Shown: positions 16,203 through 25,444 of the stretch, piece after piece | How positions within the stretch are numbered: the first letter of the stretch is position 1 | How the letters are laid out: the number at the start of each line of letters is the position of its first letter | Assembly: GCF_900168115.1 (NCBI RefSeq) | Contig: NZ_FUZC01000010.1 | Location: 1-64,000 of the forward strand | Length of the DNA: 64,000 nucleotides | Origin: Salegentibacter salinarum | Lineage (GTDB): Bacteria; Bacteroidota; Bacteroidia; Flavobacteriales; Flavobacteriaceae | Reading direction: 5' to 3' | Made by a program: the position numbers and the translations under genes | The notes under the pieces: model-generated | What the model saw: the letters and a program-made list of their open reading frames with translations, nothing else | The model's database searches: none | Told to the model about the DNA's origin: nothing

Positions 16203-16444
16203 GTGATTATTTCACCAAATGAAATGAATAAATATTTGAGAACTATTGTTGTAGCTCCAATGACTACAAACCTCAAAAAATACCCACTCGGATTTCGATT
16301 AAAACAAATGACAAAAAGGGAATAATAGCAATTGACCAGATTCGGACAATTGATAAGCAAAAGATTGTAAAAGTCTTTGATTCTCTAACCAAATCCGAGA
16401 TTCGAAAATGTAAAGGAGTACTGAGAGAAACATTTGTAGACTAA
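16203..16444 (+). pseudogene. PemK/MazF toxin remnant, frameshifted
   Basis: VIISPNEMNKYLRTIVVAPM is the central part of MazF-type endoribonucleases. After TTNLKKYP the reading jumps frame to PTRISIKTNDKKGIIAIDQI and continues with the normal C-terminus (VFDSLTKSEIRKCKGVLRE). A missing C around 16289 explains the shift. The first 30 or so residues and any antitoxin gene are absent. The toxin is inactive as read. Confidence 0.75.
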
Positions 16445-16546
16445 AATGTACTAATAAAAACACAGACGGTTAATCGCCAATAGACAGCAGCGTTTAAAAG
16501 AACATAAATATAAGTTATAAAGTTAAAGTTATATTAAAGGTGTCAA

Positions 16547-16558
16547 ATTCGGTTACAC
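16547..16558. repeat. right-end copy of the ATTCGGTTACAC arm-like repeat
   Basis: Identical to the two tandem copies at 2535-2558 and in the same orientation, 63 bp inside the right copy of the 12-bp core. Its presence at both ends of the island is the main reason to read it as an integrase arm site. Confidence 0.45.
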
Positions 16559-16621
16559 TAGAATTTTGCTCTCTCTGAAAGGCCAGTAATAGTAGGGGTA
16601 AGCCATTTTTGGATAGTTCCT

Positions 16622-16633
16622 CTTCCTCCGCCA
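16622..16633. repeat. candidate attachment site, right copy of the 12-bp direct repeat
   Basis: CTTCCTCCGCCA, identical to 2427-2438. It is followed by a terminator hairpin. Genes to its right are conserved chromosomal types, those to the left are small or broken accessory genes, so this is the likely island boundary. Confidence 0.5.
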
Positions 16634-16636
16634 CTT

Positions 16637-16677
16637 AAAACCGTAACACACTGATAAAATAGGAGTTGCGGTTTTTT
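16637..16677. terminator. hairpin terminator next to the right repeat
   Basis: AAAACCGTAAC pairs with GTTGCGGTTTT (one mismatch) and is followed by T residues. Confidence 0.65.
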
Positions 16678-16990
16678 ATTTTGTATTTGTCCGTAATTGG
16701 TATCGGAAAAAGGAATCATTCTTAATGGATCAAGCCTAATTGTTGTAGTTAATCTGTATATATGGATTCTTTAATTTCACTTCCCTAAACCCTCTTATTT
16801 TTACACTGGAAGATTCGGTGAAAGCATATATACTTCTGTTGATGAAGTAATTTAGAATAGTCCTATAGTTTAAAACCAAAAAAGCCGAAAATAAATTCGG
16901 CTTTTTCAGTCACTTTAGGACAACCATCTTTCAAAATTTGAAAAATGGCCCCTCTTGCCCATAAAGTGTCCCCAACAACTATGTTCTTAA
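16678..16990. other. gap right of the island, with a terminator
   Basis: About 310 bp without a gene. At 16879-16906 a hairpin AAAAAGCCGAA/TTCGGCTTTTT with T run forms a good bidirectional terminator for the lipoprotein operon to the right. Confidence 0.65.
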
Positions 16991-17320
16991 TTAAGTCGCT
17001 TCATCTGAATCAGAACAGCTCCAGTTTTCCATATCATCCCAATCTTCTTCTTCGTATTCTTCTGTCCACATACTACAATCTTTGTAGCTTTCATAGAAGT
17101 TAATGACTGCCTGTCTATAATCCTCACAATTTTCTTCGGTTGGATCATTAATGTAAGTATTGGCTACTGACATCACATCTTCATAAGAGTTCTCAAAATC
17201 GGCACAGCCTGCGCTTATATCATCGGTCTCGTCAATACTATCATCGTCTTCAGAACATGAAGTGAGAAATCCAAAAGAAAAGACCATTAACAGTGATAAA
17301 AAATTTAATTTTAGATTCAT
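16991..17320 (-). CDS. small acidic lipoprotein
   Basis: A 109-aa protein with a lipoprotein signal peptide (FLSLLMVFSFGFLTSCSEDD, lipobox Cys22). The mature part is extremely acidic, with runs such as EEYEEEDWDDMEN, and carries five Cys residues (including CADFENSY, NCEDYRQ, DCSMW, SCSDSD), which could form disulphides in the periplasm. The family is unknown to me. It is the last gene of a possible three-gene unit with DUF4870 and a beta-barrel protein. Confidence 0.72.
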   Translation of the reverse strand: MNLKLNFLSLLMVFSFGFLTSCSEDDDSIDETDDISAGCADFENSYEDVMSVANTYINDPTEENCEDYRQAVINFYESYKDCSMWTEEYEEEDWDDMENWSCSDSDEAT

Positions 17321-17351
17321 AATATTATTTTAATGGTTAATAAATTACTTA

Positions 17352-17702
17352 TTACATATTCTTAAACCAGCTTTCAAATTTATTCCCAAGGGCCGGCACC
17401 GGTTTCTCTTTTCCGTTTATGGCATTTAAGAGGCCCATAATCCAAAAAACAAGAAGAAAGAGAGAGCCCAAAAAGCTTATAATCCATCCTAAAATTGGAA
17501 TAAGTCCCACGATAAATATGGCGAACCCAACAAGGCACAATCCCAGAGATTGTTTTATATGATAAGTAGCAAACTCGTTATTTTTATCTTTATTCATTAT
17601 AAAAGCAGCTACTAGGCCTATTAGGGTTAAATAAGCTATAATGCCTATAGATTTGTCTTCGGTTTTTTCGTTATTTCCGGCAATACTTACTTGTGATTTC
17701 AT
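17352..17702 (-). CDS. DUF4870 / Tic20-like membrane protein
   Basis: A 116-aa protein with the DUF4870 layout: a first helix (IIAYLTLIGLVAAFIMNKDK), the conserved FATYHIKQSLGLCLVGFAIF, the GLIPILGWIISFLGSLFLLV helix pair and a terminal amphipathic stretch with PALGNKFESWFKNM. Function is unknown; the family is commonly found as small inner-membrane proteins. It lies 31 bp from the lipoprotein gene and 22 bp from the beta-barrel gene. Confidence 0.85.
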   Translation of the reverse strand: MKSQVSIAGNNEKTEDKSIGIIAYLTLIGLVAAFIMNKDKNNEFATYHIKQSLGLCLVGFAIFIVGLIPILGWIISFLGSLFLLVFWIMGLLNAINGKEKPVPALGNKFESWFKNM

Positions 17703-17724
17703 AGTTGAATTTATAAAAGGTATT

Positions 17725-18225
17725 TTATATACTGAATTTCACACCAGCACCTAATACTAATTGTCCGCCGTCTATAATTACATATTTCAATTCAGCAAAA
17801 GGAGTAATATTACTACCTATATTAAAGTTGGCACCTGCCCCCAGGTTTAACCCAAATCGGCCATCGCTAGATTCAATACCTCCAAAACTTTCATCTCCCC
17901 AGTCAAAACTTACATGGGTATAATTAAGTCCGCCAAGTCCATAGAAACCGAGATTTTCATTATTCACAAAATAATAGTTAGCGTTTCCGTTAATTTCCCA
18001 CCAGTTTAAGCTTCCTCCATATTGATCTCCGGGGAAATAGTAGATAAAGGCCGGTGAAATGCTTAGGTTTTCTAGAATGGGAAATTCAGCGTTGGCACCT
18101 GCGCCAATGGCTTCTACTTCGGTTCCGTAATTAAGCATAACCCCAATTCGGTTATCTTGTTGAGCTGAACTCATATAAATTCCTGCAAAAAAGAATAAAA
18201 CAGCTACTAGTAAGTTAGTTTTCAT
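17725..18225 (-). CDS. outer-membrane beta-barrel protein
   Basis: A 166-aa protein with a cleavable signal (LLVAVLFFFAGIYMSSAQQD) and alternating strands rich in Gly, Asn and aromatics (GLGGLNYTHVSFDWGDESFG, FGLNLGAGANFNIGSNITP), ending LVLGAGVKFSI with the aromatic-rich barrel C-terminus. Length fits an eight-strand OmpA/OmpX-like barrel. It is the first gene of a minus-strand unit and diverges from the LytTR regulator 324 bp away. Confidence 0.83.
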   Translation of the reverse strand: MKTNLLVAVLFFFAGIYMSSAQQDNRIGVMLNYGTEVEAIGAGANAEFPILENLSISPAFIYYFPGDQYGGSLNWWEINGNANYYFVNNENLGFYGLGGLNYTHVSFDWGDESFGGIESSDGRFGLNLGAGANFNIGSNITPFAELKYVIIDGGQLVLGAGVKFSI

Positions 18226-18549
18226 AATTAATAGTTTGATTAATTAGTTTGCATTTTTTGATTTCTGAGGGTGAAGGTGCAAGCTTTATCTTCTGTTTTC
18301 AAGACTTAATGAGTAAAAGGCCCTTATGGATTAGTTAATCGACGAATTACAGGAAATTTTGATTTTTAGCTAAAAAATCACTTTCCCTAAACCAAAACTT
18401 CATTTCCCTAATATAAAAGCGTATTTTATCCTTAATTTTTTCTTAATTGGTTAATAACAATTAAATTAGGAAGACATTAATTTCAATAACCGGAATAATC
18501 ACTCCTAAACTTTTAGTCCCAATCATTAGAAGAATAAATTTTCACACAA
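18226..18549. other. divergent upstream region, no gene
   Basis: About 320 AT-rich bp between the beta-barrel gene and the response regulator. It must hold both promoters. I could not pick a convincing TAnnTTTG element with a partner at the correct distance. Confidence 0.5.
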
Positions 18550-19314
18550 ATGAAAGTAGCTATTTTAGACGATGAAGTACATTGCGTAGAGGGCCTGGTG
18601 CTTCACCTGCGCAAAAATTTTCCTGATGCCGAAATCATCTATAAAGGCACACGTCCCGAGGCTGCACTGGAGGTATTACCGAACGCTAAAATAGATTTAC
18701 TCTTTCTTGATGTAGAAATGCCAGGAATGAATGGTTTTGAACTCCTGGATCAACTTCAGGAAACCAAATTTGATGTTATTTTTACCACCGCATACAGCCA
18801 ATATGCTGCACAGGCCTTTAAAGCCAAGGCTGTAAACTATTTGCTAAAACCCATAGATGAAATCGAATTCAGGGAAGCGATTTTAGACTGGCAGGAAGAA
18901 CGTAAAAAGAAAAATAATTTCTCTTCTGAAAAAATAAGTGACTTGCTTACCTATATGCGACGCGAAGGTATTTTAAAAAATAAAATCGCCCTTCCCGTAG
19001 CCGATGGTTATGAGTTTATTGAAACCAACGAAATCCTCTATGCACAAAGCCAGAATAACTACACGCAGCTTTTTCTCTCTGATAAACGAAATCTGGTACT
19101 TAGTAAAACCCTGAAGGAATTTGAAAAATTACTCGACAAGTATTTCTTTATTCGCATACATAAGTCTTACCTCATCAATCCCAACTATATGAAAAAATAT
19201 TACAAAAATGACGGCGGCTATCTGGTAATGCAGGATGGGAAAACCATTCCCGTTAGTAAAACCAAAAAAGATTTAATTACCAGTCTTTTTGATGCCATTA
19301 CCAAAACTTCCTAA
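18550..19314 (+). CDS. LytTR-family response regulator
   Basis: A 254-aa protein: receiver domain with phosphoacceptor Asp54 in DLLFLDVEMPGMNG and the T/K signatures (IIFTTAYSQYA, LLKPID), then a LytTR DNA-binding domain from about residue 140 (ILYAQSQNNYTQLFLSDKR; FFIRIHKSYLINPNYM; KTIPVSKTKKDLI). It is a cytoplasmic transcription factor phosphorylated by the sensor encoded 14 bp downstream. The regulator-before-kinase order and close spacing indicate one operon. The target genes are unknown; the divergent barrel operon is a candidate. Confidence 0.95.
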   Translation: MKVAILDDEVHCVEGLVLHLRKNFPDAEIIYKGTRPEAALEVLPNAKIDLLFLDVEMPGMNGFELLDQLQETKFDVIFTTAYSQYAAQAFKAKAVNYLLKPIDEIEFREAILDWQEERKKKNNFSSEKISDLLTYMRREGILKNKIALPVADGYEFIETNEILYAQSQNNYTQLFLSDKRNLVLSKTLKEFEKLLDKYFFIRIHKSYLINPNYMKKYYKNDGGYLVMQDGKTIPVSKTKKDLITSLFDAITKTS

Positions 19315-19328
19315 ACCTTATAAACCCT

Positions 19329-21419
19329 ATGCCACTGCCTCAGTTTAGAAATTTCAGCGGATTATTTTCTTTAATTTGCCTCGCAATTTTATTTCTACCC
19401 GCCGGGTTATTATCCCAGTCAAAAATAGACAGCCTAAACACTGAATTTCAGCAGGCCGAAAAGGATTCACTCAAAGTGGTCACTCAAATTCAGTTAAGCC
19501 GGCAAATTCATCGTGAGGCACATGATGAAGAGGAAGAATTATTACACGCACAGGAAGCGGTGCAAAAAGCACTTCAGTTAAATGACACCTTGTTGTATGC
19601 CCACGCTTTAGATAACCTGGGGCTTTTGATGCGCTACCACCAAAATTACGACGAATCTTTACCGCTACATACAAAGGCCTATAACCTGGTAAAAGACAAA
19701 GATATCAATCCGCTGAACAAGATGATCTTTGCTAATAATGCCGGGGTGGCCGGGCGTTATAATCAAAATTATGATACAGCTATTTCTTATTATATGGAAG
19801 CGCTTAAAATCGCCGAAAAGGAAAACGATCTTAAAAATATTGCTATTGCCAGCAATGGTATCGGGAATGCCTTAACTTCCATTCCCGGTCGCGCCGACCA
19901 GGCTTTAGATTATTTTGAGCGTTCCCTGGAGGCCGAAAAACAACGAAATAACAGTCTGGGTGTGGCGATGAATTACCTTTCCATAGGCGATTATTACATC
20001 GATAAAGGTGAGTTTACGAAAGCCCGGGAATATTTAAACGAACTTTTGGAAATTAACCGCGAGCGAGAAGACCAATACGGTTTGGCGATAACCAACGAAT
20101 TTTTAGGTAAGGCATATTTGGTGGAAGGCAAAAATTTAGAACGCGCCAAAGAGTTCTTTAATATATCTCTTGTAGGTTTTCAACAAATGGGAGATAGACA
20201 AAAACAAGCTGAAATTCTTTCCAGCCTTGGCGATATCGAGAAAAAACAGGGCCAGCCGGTAAATGCAGAAAAATATTATCAGAATTCGCTTGACCTGGCT
20301 TCAGCCTTAAACCTACACGGCCTACTAATGGAAAACTACCTGCGAATGGCCGATTTAAAAGAAGAGACCGGTGAACCCGCTGAAGCTTTAAGCTATTATA
20401 AGCAGGGGAAAGCTTATGAAGACAGTATAAAACTCAGCCAACAGAATGTGGAAATCGCAGCCCTAGTAAGAAAATACGATCTTGAGAAGAAGGAAAACCG
20501 AATTGAATTGCTTCAAAAAGACAGGGCATTACAGGAAACCCGGCTGAAAACCCAGGAACAGTTATTGGAAGAACGCCGGATTTTAATGCTGTTGATGGGA
20601 ATTGGGTTATTACTCATTTTAATCATCATTTTTTTGCAATACCGCAACGCGCAAACCAAGAAGAAAACCAATGCCCGTGTTTTAAAGGAAGAAAAGGAAA
20701 AAATGAAGGCCATTTATGAGCGTAACCTTGCCAGGGCTGAGATATTGGTAACCCGTCTGCAAATCAATCCGCATTTTTTGTTCAATAGTTTGAACGCAAT
20801 AACTTATCTCATCCAAACTAAAGAGAATGAAAAGGCTATGAAATACCTCGTGGTTTTTAGCCGCTACACGCGTATGGTATTGGAAACTTCGCAGAAACAT
20901 ATAATTCCGCTTAGCGAAGAGATAAAATTGACTCGCTATTATTTAACTCTGGAGGAAAACCGCTTTGAAAAAGATTTCACTTATGAAATTAAGTTAGAAG
21001 AATCGGCTGTAGAAGGTATTAATATCCCACCACTTTTACTGCAGCCTTTTATTGAAAATGCGATATGGCACGGACTGCTGCCGAGCAAATGCGACAAAAA
21101 ACAATTGCTTATTAATATAATTCCTGCCGAAGATGAAATTACTATTATCATAGATGACAATGGGGTAGGCCGAAAAAATGCAGGGAAGAAAACAACCTCA
21201 GGTAAAAAGCATAAAAGTATGGGAATGCAAATTATTCAGGAGCGTATAAGCCTTTATAATAAGAGCTATTCAGGAAAAATAACCTATGAAATCATCGATA
21301 AAAAAGATGAAAATTGTGAACCAAAAGGTACAAGAGTAGTTTTAAAACTTCAAAGAATAAAAGGTGAACACCAGGAAGATAATTTCTATAAAATTGACAC
21401 TGAGATTTCAGAAACGTAA
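19329..21419 (+). CDS. TPR-containing LytS-type sensor histidine kinase
   Basis: A 696-aa sensor. A signal peptide (residues 10-30) exports a TPR domain with at least five repeats (about 60-360, for example AQEAVQKALQLNDTLLYAHA, KAREYLNELLEINRER and AEKYYQNSLDLASALNL). A coiled coil leads to one membrane helix (ILMLLMGIGLLLILIIIFLQ). The cytoplasmic part has the LytS/His_kinase domain with the phospho-His motif LQINPHFLFNSLNAITYLIQ, then a HATPase_c domain (LQPFIENAIWHG, IDDNGVGRKN, GMQIIQERISLY). This architecture is the standard partner of LytTR regulators in Bacteroidota. Confidence 0.93.
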   Translation: MPLPQFRNFSGLFSLICLAILFLPAGLLSQSKIDSLNTEFQQAEKDSLKVVTQIQLSRQIHREAHDEEEELLHAQEAVQKALQLNDTLLYAHALDNLGLLMRYHQNYDESLPLHTKAYNLVKDKDINPLNKMIFANNAGVAGRYNQNYDTAISYYMEALKIAEKENDLKNIAIASNGIGNALTSIPGRADQALDYFERSLEAEKQRNNSLGVAMNYLSIGDYYIDKGEFTKAREYLNELLEINREREDQYGLAITNEFLGKAYLVEGKNLERAKEFFNISLVGFQQMGDRQKQAEILSSLGDIEKKQGQPVNAEKYYQNSLDLASALNLHGLLMENYLRMADLKEETGEPAEALSYYKQGKAYEDSIKLSQQNVEIAALVRKYDLEKKENRIELLQKDRALQETRLKTQEQLLEERRILMLLMGIGLLLILIIIFLQYRNAQTKKKTNARVLKEEKEKMKAIYERNLARAEILVTRLQINPHFLFNSLNAITYLIQTKENEKAMKYLVVFSRYTRMVLETSQKHIIPLSEEIKLTRYYLTLEENRFEKDFTYEIKLEESAVEGINIPPLLLQPFIENAIWHGLLPSKCDKKQLLINIIPAEDEITIIIDDNGVGRKNAGKKTTSGKKHKSMGMQIIQERISLYNKSYSGKITYEIIDKKDENCEPKGTRVVLKLQRIKGEHQEDNFYKIDTEISET

Positions 21420-21511
21420 ATTTCTTAGGTAAACCTAATACATACTCAAGATGAAGTAAAACCTAATTGGCAAGGGAGGGTTCTTTCAGCATTCGTACTA
21501 TAAAATTGATA

Positions 21512-21545
21512 AAAAAGCCCCAAACAGTAAATTTGGGGCTTTTTG
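21512..21545 (+). terminator. rho-independent terminator of the two-component operon
   Basis: AAAAGCCCCAAA/TTTGGGGCTTTT with T run, about 95 bp after the kinase stop; nearly the same stem as at 2459-2495. Confidence 0.8.
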
Positions 21546-21657
21546 AATTTCCAATTAATCAAGTTTTTACAGGTTTGATTTGTATATATAAGTTCGAAAT
21601 TATTTCCAAGCAAGCTTCAGAAATTAGATTACGAGGAACTCAACATTATTTTATTTC

Positions 21658-23112
21658 TTACAGATCGTAAGCTTTATCTGCCTCTTCTAATAGATCTTTC
21701 ATTGTAAAAACTCTTTTTTTACCGTGCGTTGGTACCCAATCCCGATTGTTGCCTAAAAAGGACTCTCTATCAAGTTCCAAAAGACCTAGAAGTACCTCTG
21801 CCACGATTCTGCCGCCCACAGGGCCCAGGCCTTCTCCCGAAGAGAATTGAGTGTCAGAGTCCTGCCTTCCTATTACTTCTGCTTCTGCCAAAACGTAATA
21901 CCACAGCGGTATGCCCGCAGACAAATCAACATCCACCATTTTTTCCTTATTGTTCACAAAGTCTACCACCTGCTCAATTTCACTGTCTTCTCTTTGCATA
22001 TGTCTCGCAACATTTTCTCCAGAAGGTAGAAGAAAGCTTTGTCCTCTTCTAAAATTCCTTGTTGCTAAAGATTTATCATTTGGATCATCAGAAGGCACAA
22101 AAGGTAATTCCAGTAAAATAGGAGCTAAGGTTGTGTCCAGTTTTTCTGCCTTTTGGAAATCGGTACCATAATCAAAAAAAGCGTTCCACTCAATTGCCTG
22201 GTCGCTACTGGTTAATCTTGAAAAACCTTTCCCAAATTCTTTTGAAAAGATACTCTTCATTTCACCATCTTGTTGCAGTTTTAATTTCTGCGCAATCATA
22301 GTATGTCCGAATCTAAAAGCTGCTACAGAAAATTCTACCGGAATGAATGCACTATAAACAGGCTTATAAAATTTACGACCATTTCCTAAAATATCGGCCA
22401 CTAAATATTTTCCGCACATCATTGGTAGAAATTCATTTACAACAATCCATTGATAATGCCATGTTGTTGTTTTTCTTGCTTCTTCATATAAATGTTCAGG
22501 ACTATATCCCGGGTTAGCGTCCTTCATTATTTTATAATTGGCATTATAAAATCTAACGAAAGCTAACTGCATTTGGGAAATCACCCGGTTTTCATCGTTC
22601 CTGGGATCTCCAATTATGGCGGTTTCCTTTCCGTTGCGCTGCAGGTCATTTTTTTCTGTAGCCTGGTTTTGACCTATATTATTATTACTCAATGCGGTTA
22701 ACAGGTAGTAACCTTCTTCTCTTGGTTTGTAAAGAAAGGGATCATCTTCGGGGCCACCCCCAAATACGCTATCCAGGTCTAAATTAGCAGAACGTGAGTT
22801 TTCAATTTCATTGGGATTATTAATACTACTAAAGCTGGTAGAGGTATCAAAAGTTATATCATGGTCAATAAACTGACCAAAAAATACCATCCCTAATGGA
22901 ACTGAATTAGTAAATTTAGGAGAATTACCTCCATTCATTGGTCCATCTTTTTTTCCTAATCCGGAAAGTGTGGATGGAGGATTATAAAGCGGTGACAACT
23001 CTCTGAACATTCTACCAAAACGGCCAAAGCTTTCTTCTTCAAAAGAATGATGCGAGCAAAGCACGTTTTTACCCTCAAAACTGTGCATTCCATGGTGATT
23101 TGAATCTGACAT
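21658..23112 (-). CDS. animal-type haem peroxidase (An_peroxidase family)
   Basis: I start at MSDSNHHGMHSFEGKNVLCS (23112), giving 484 aa; 26 codons upstream are open but look non-coding. The distal signature GQFIDHDITFDTSTSF matches the DHD motif of mammalian peroxidases, and FRFGHTMIAQKL holds the proximal haem-ligand His. LPMMCGKYLVADILG, IPLWYYVLAEAEVIGRQD and GRIVAEVLLGLLELD follow the family pattern. No signal peptide is visible, so the product may act in the cytoplasm or be exported by another route. Bacterial members use peroxide to oxidise halides or phenols. It is a single-gene unit, convergent with the kinase operon. Confidence 0.88.
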   Translation of the reverse strand: MSDSNHHGMHSFEGKNVLCSHHSFEEESFGRFGRMFRELSPLYNPPSTLSGLGKKDGPMNGGNSPKFTNSVPLGMVFFGQFIDHDITFDTSTSFSSINNPNEIENSRSANLDLDSVFGGGPEDDPFLYKPREEGYYLLTALSNNNIGQNQATEKNDLQRNGKETAIIGDPRNDENRVISQMQLAFVRFYNANYKIMKDANPGYSPEHLYEEARKTTTWHYQWIVVNEFLPMMCGKYLVADILGNGRKFYKPVYSAFIPVEFSVAAFRFGHTMIAQKLKLQQDGEMKSIFSKEFGKGFSRLTSSDQAIEWNAFFDYGTDFQKAEKLDTTLAPILLELPFVPSDDPNDKSLATRNFRRGQSFLLPSGENVARHMQREDSEIEQVVDFVNNKEKMVDVDLSAGIPLWYYVLAEAEVIGRQDSDTQFSSGEGLGPVGGRIVAEVLLGLLELDRESFLGNNRDWVPTHGKKRVFTMKDLLEEADKAYDL

Positions 23113-23812
23113 AATTAACTGGTTTTTAGTTGTTAATAAAATTTTTATTACGGTATATCCTGATAATTGAGGCATGAAACATTTAAGCACAATTTGGGGT
23201 GCTTTAAGTCCGAAAAATTAGTTGACCATATACAACCAATTCGATCAAAAAATAATTGATCTAATAGGGTGTATAGGGGTTAAATCGGGATATTAATCCC
23301 GGAACTAAATGTATGTAGGGGAAATGTTGAGAGGGATATAATCTGAAAATAAACCTTTTTCAAAAATGGTTCATTTCTATGATTATAGTAAAAGTTGAAA
23401 TTATAAATGTAAGGTGTAGCTTAATTGATAAATCTATATTGCAAGCTACTGAAAATTAACATCTTAATTTAACTTTGTGGCAATTTAATAAAATTTTTTA
23501 ATTATCGATCTAAAAGGAAAAATATTTTCCTTAAAAATATAAAGGACAACCGAACTATAACTTAATTTGATGTAAGTAATAATGTTCTATTTCAGGCAAA
23601 CCACCTCGGAGTATTTAATCTCTTATTGAGTAGATACTAATTTTCAAAGCTAAATTTTATCACTTAAACTATTAAAAGACATCTGATTAATAATAGTTTA
23701 ACTATTTCACCCGAGGTTTAGGAAAAATTTAAAAATCCTTATTTTCTATAGTTAATACCTGAACTTATTTTTATGGATTCACGCTATAAAAATAATTTTT
23801 TAAACCTAACTA
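23113..23812. other. 700-bp gap with one copy of the dispersed repeat
   Basis: AT-rich sequence between divergent haem peroxidase and PAP2 genes. I see no coding frame. It contains one copy of the interspersed intergenic repeat (23596-23634). Confidence 0.5.
23596..23634 (+). repeat. dispersed intergenic repeat, copy 1
   Basis: AACCACCTCGGAGTATTTAA followed by TCTCTTATTGAGTAG. Compared with copy 2 the terminal TCGATTATCGA-like palindrome is degenerated. Confidence 0.5.
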
Positions 23813-24418
23813 ATGATTTTTCAAACTTCTACCTATCAACAAAATGAACCTGCTTATGTAATCAAGAAAATATTTTTAGTCATTTTCTGTAGTATTTTTT
23901 TATTATCAACCGATAACACCTACAGTCAGTTTTTTGAAAAGGAAGATTCATTTATTGAGAAATCCGGAGATGCTTCGGTTATTTTACTTCCGGTTTCGGC
24001 CCTTACTACTTCATTAATTCTAAAAGACCACAAGGGGTGCTGGCAGTTTACAAAGAGTTTTCTGCTTAATTTGGCGGTAACCGGCGCGGGAAAGTATTTA
24101 ATAAATAAAGAACGCCCCCTTCAGGGAGGAGGTTATGCTTTTCCATCGGGACATACCTCGGTGGCATTTCAGGGTGCTTCATTTTTTCATCGTAGATATG
24201 GTTTTAAATATAGTATTCCAGCCTATATTCTTGCAGGTTTTACCGGTTATAGTAGGTTAAATGCTAAACGGCACGATGGTTGGGATGTGCTGGCCGGAGC
24301 AGCAATAGGAATAGGAAGTACTTTCTTTTTCACCACTCCTTATGAAGATCAACAAATGGAAGTGACTTTTTCAAGCGGGGACGATGCCTACCTGCTTGGC
24401 TTTCGGTATACCTTTTAA
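23813..24418 (+). CDS. PAP2-family membrane phosphatase
   Basis: A 201-aa protein with an N-terminal membrane/signal segment (IFLVIFCSIFLLSTDN) and the three phosphatase motifs: KERPLQGG (motif 1), YAFPSGHTSVAF (motif 2 with the catalytic His) and SRLNAKRHDGWDVLAG (motif 3 with the Arg-His-Asp triad). It probably hydrolyses a lipid phosphate or undecaprenyl pyrophosphate on the periplasmic side. The C-terminus after residue 185 has a strand-like ending (AYLLGFRYTF). A repeat copy lies about 180 bp upstream. Confidence 0.88.
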   Translation: MIFQTSTYQQNEPAYVIKKIFLVIFCSIFLLSTDNTYSQFFEKEDSFIEKSGDASVILLPVSALTTSLILKDHKGCWQFTKSFLLNLAVTGAGKYLINKERPLQGGGYAFPSGHTSVAFQGASFFHRRYGFKYSIPAYILAGFTGYSRLNAKRHDGWDVLAGAAIGIGSTFFFTTPYEDQQMEVTFSSGDDAYLLGFRYTF

Positions 24419-24619
24419 GCAGTTTTTTTTCATTTTTCTTTTAAAGGAAGTTTGGGATCAACGCACGTAATACGTACTTAATCGTTATTCTTCAGGTTGA
24501 AAATGAATGTATTAGCTTTTTTAAATCCTTCAAAAAATTAAAATAAAGTGATTTTCATCATTTTTATAAAATTAATCTTGCTATAGTTTTGCATACTTAC
24601 TGAACTAATATACAGTAGT

Positions 24620-25424
24620 ATGAATGTACTTATTTTGACAGATCTCTCTGATGTAGCTAGAAATGCCGGAAGTTATGCGGTACAGTTTCTTGGCGATATT
24701 CCTGTGAATTTTTATATGCTTAATATAAGAGGATTTAATCCTGAAGCCAGCCTGGAACAGGAAAAAGAAGGAACTTGCTCTAAAAAAACTGCACCAGAGA
24801 ATGGAGGAACTCCAGGAAATAAGTACAAATAACGATCACAAATTTTTCGCTTTATATTCAGAAAGTGACTTGCTAACTGCTACCCGTAAATATGCCGATG
24901 AAAAAAATGTAGACCTAATTGTAATGGGAGCAGCCCATAAAGGCCATTCCCCGTTTACAATTATTGGTAATCATACTTATGAAGTGATTAAAAAAATAAG
25001 GTATAATATTTTGGCGGTTGCAGAGCATTGCGAGTTTAAACCCTTAAAGAAAATGATTTTTCCAATAGATTATTCAACTTCCCTGAATAAAGATATTTTT
25101 ACCATCTTCAATAAACCAAAAATTTCTGAAGGGGCAGATTTAACAGTTATAGAGATTGGGGATCCCACGAAAGGAGTAGATGTGGAAAAAGGAAGAAAGA
25201 TTTTCTCCCAAATTAAGAACAGGAAAGTGAAGGTGATACCTTTTAAAGACAAAAACATTTTTTCTGATTCTAACCTGCAAAAAATTCAGGATCGTTTTGA
25301 TATGATTGTTATGATGGGAAAAAACCTGGGATTATGCGACAGTTTTCTTCATACCAAACGCGGTATTTATTCTAAAGTATCAAATTCAATTCCTATTCTC
25401 GTACTACACGGAAGTGAAAAATAA
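24620..25424 (+). pseudogene. tandem universal stress protein (UspA) with a frameshift
   Basis: The first frame from ATG 24620 encodes MNVLILTDLSDVARNAGSYA and then breaks near 24777. The second frame continues LALKKLHQRMEELQEISTNN and a full UspA C-terminus (LIVMGAAHKGHSPFTIIGNH), followed by a second, divergent Usp half (MIFPIDYSTSLNKDIFTIFN, VMMGKNLGLCDSF). One extra G in the GAAGG stretch at 24775-24780 restores one 268-codon frame if removed. Bacteroidota carry such two-domain Usp proteins. A candidate promoter is TATAGTTTTG upstream (24577-24586). Inactive as read unless the indel is a sequence error. Confidence 0.8.
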
Positions 25425-25444
25425 TTCATTTCCTAATTAAGAGC

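Noticed and set aside
16560-16633. tRNA or tmRNA 3' end at the right repeat (sequence ends in CCGCCA)
   Set aside because: No T-loop GTTCGA precedes it at the correct distance, and no acceptor strand could be matched.
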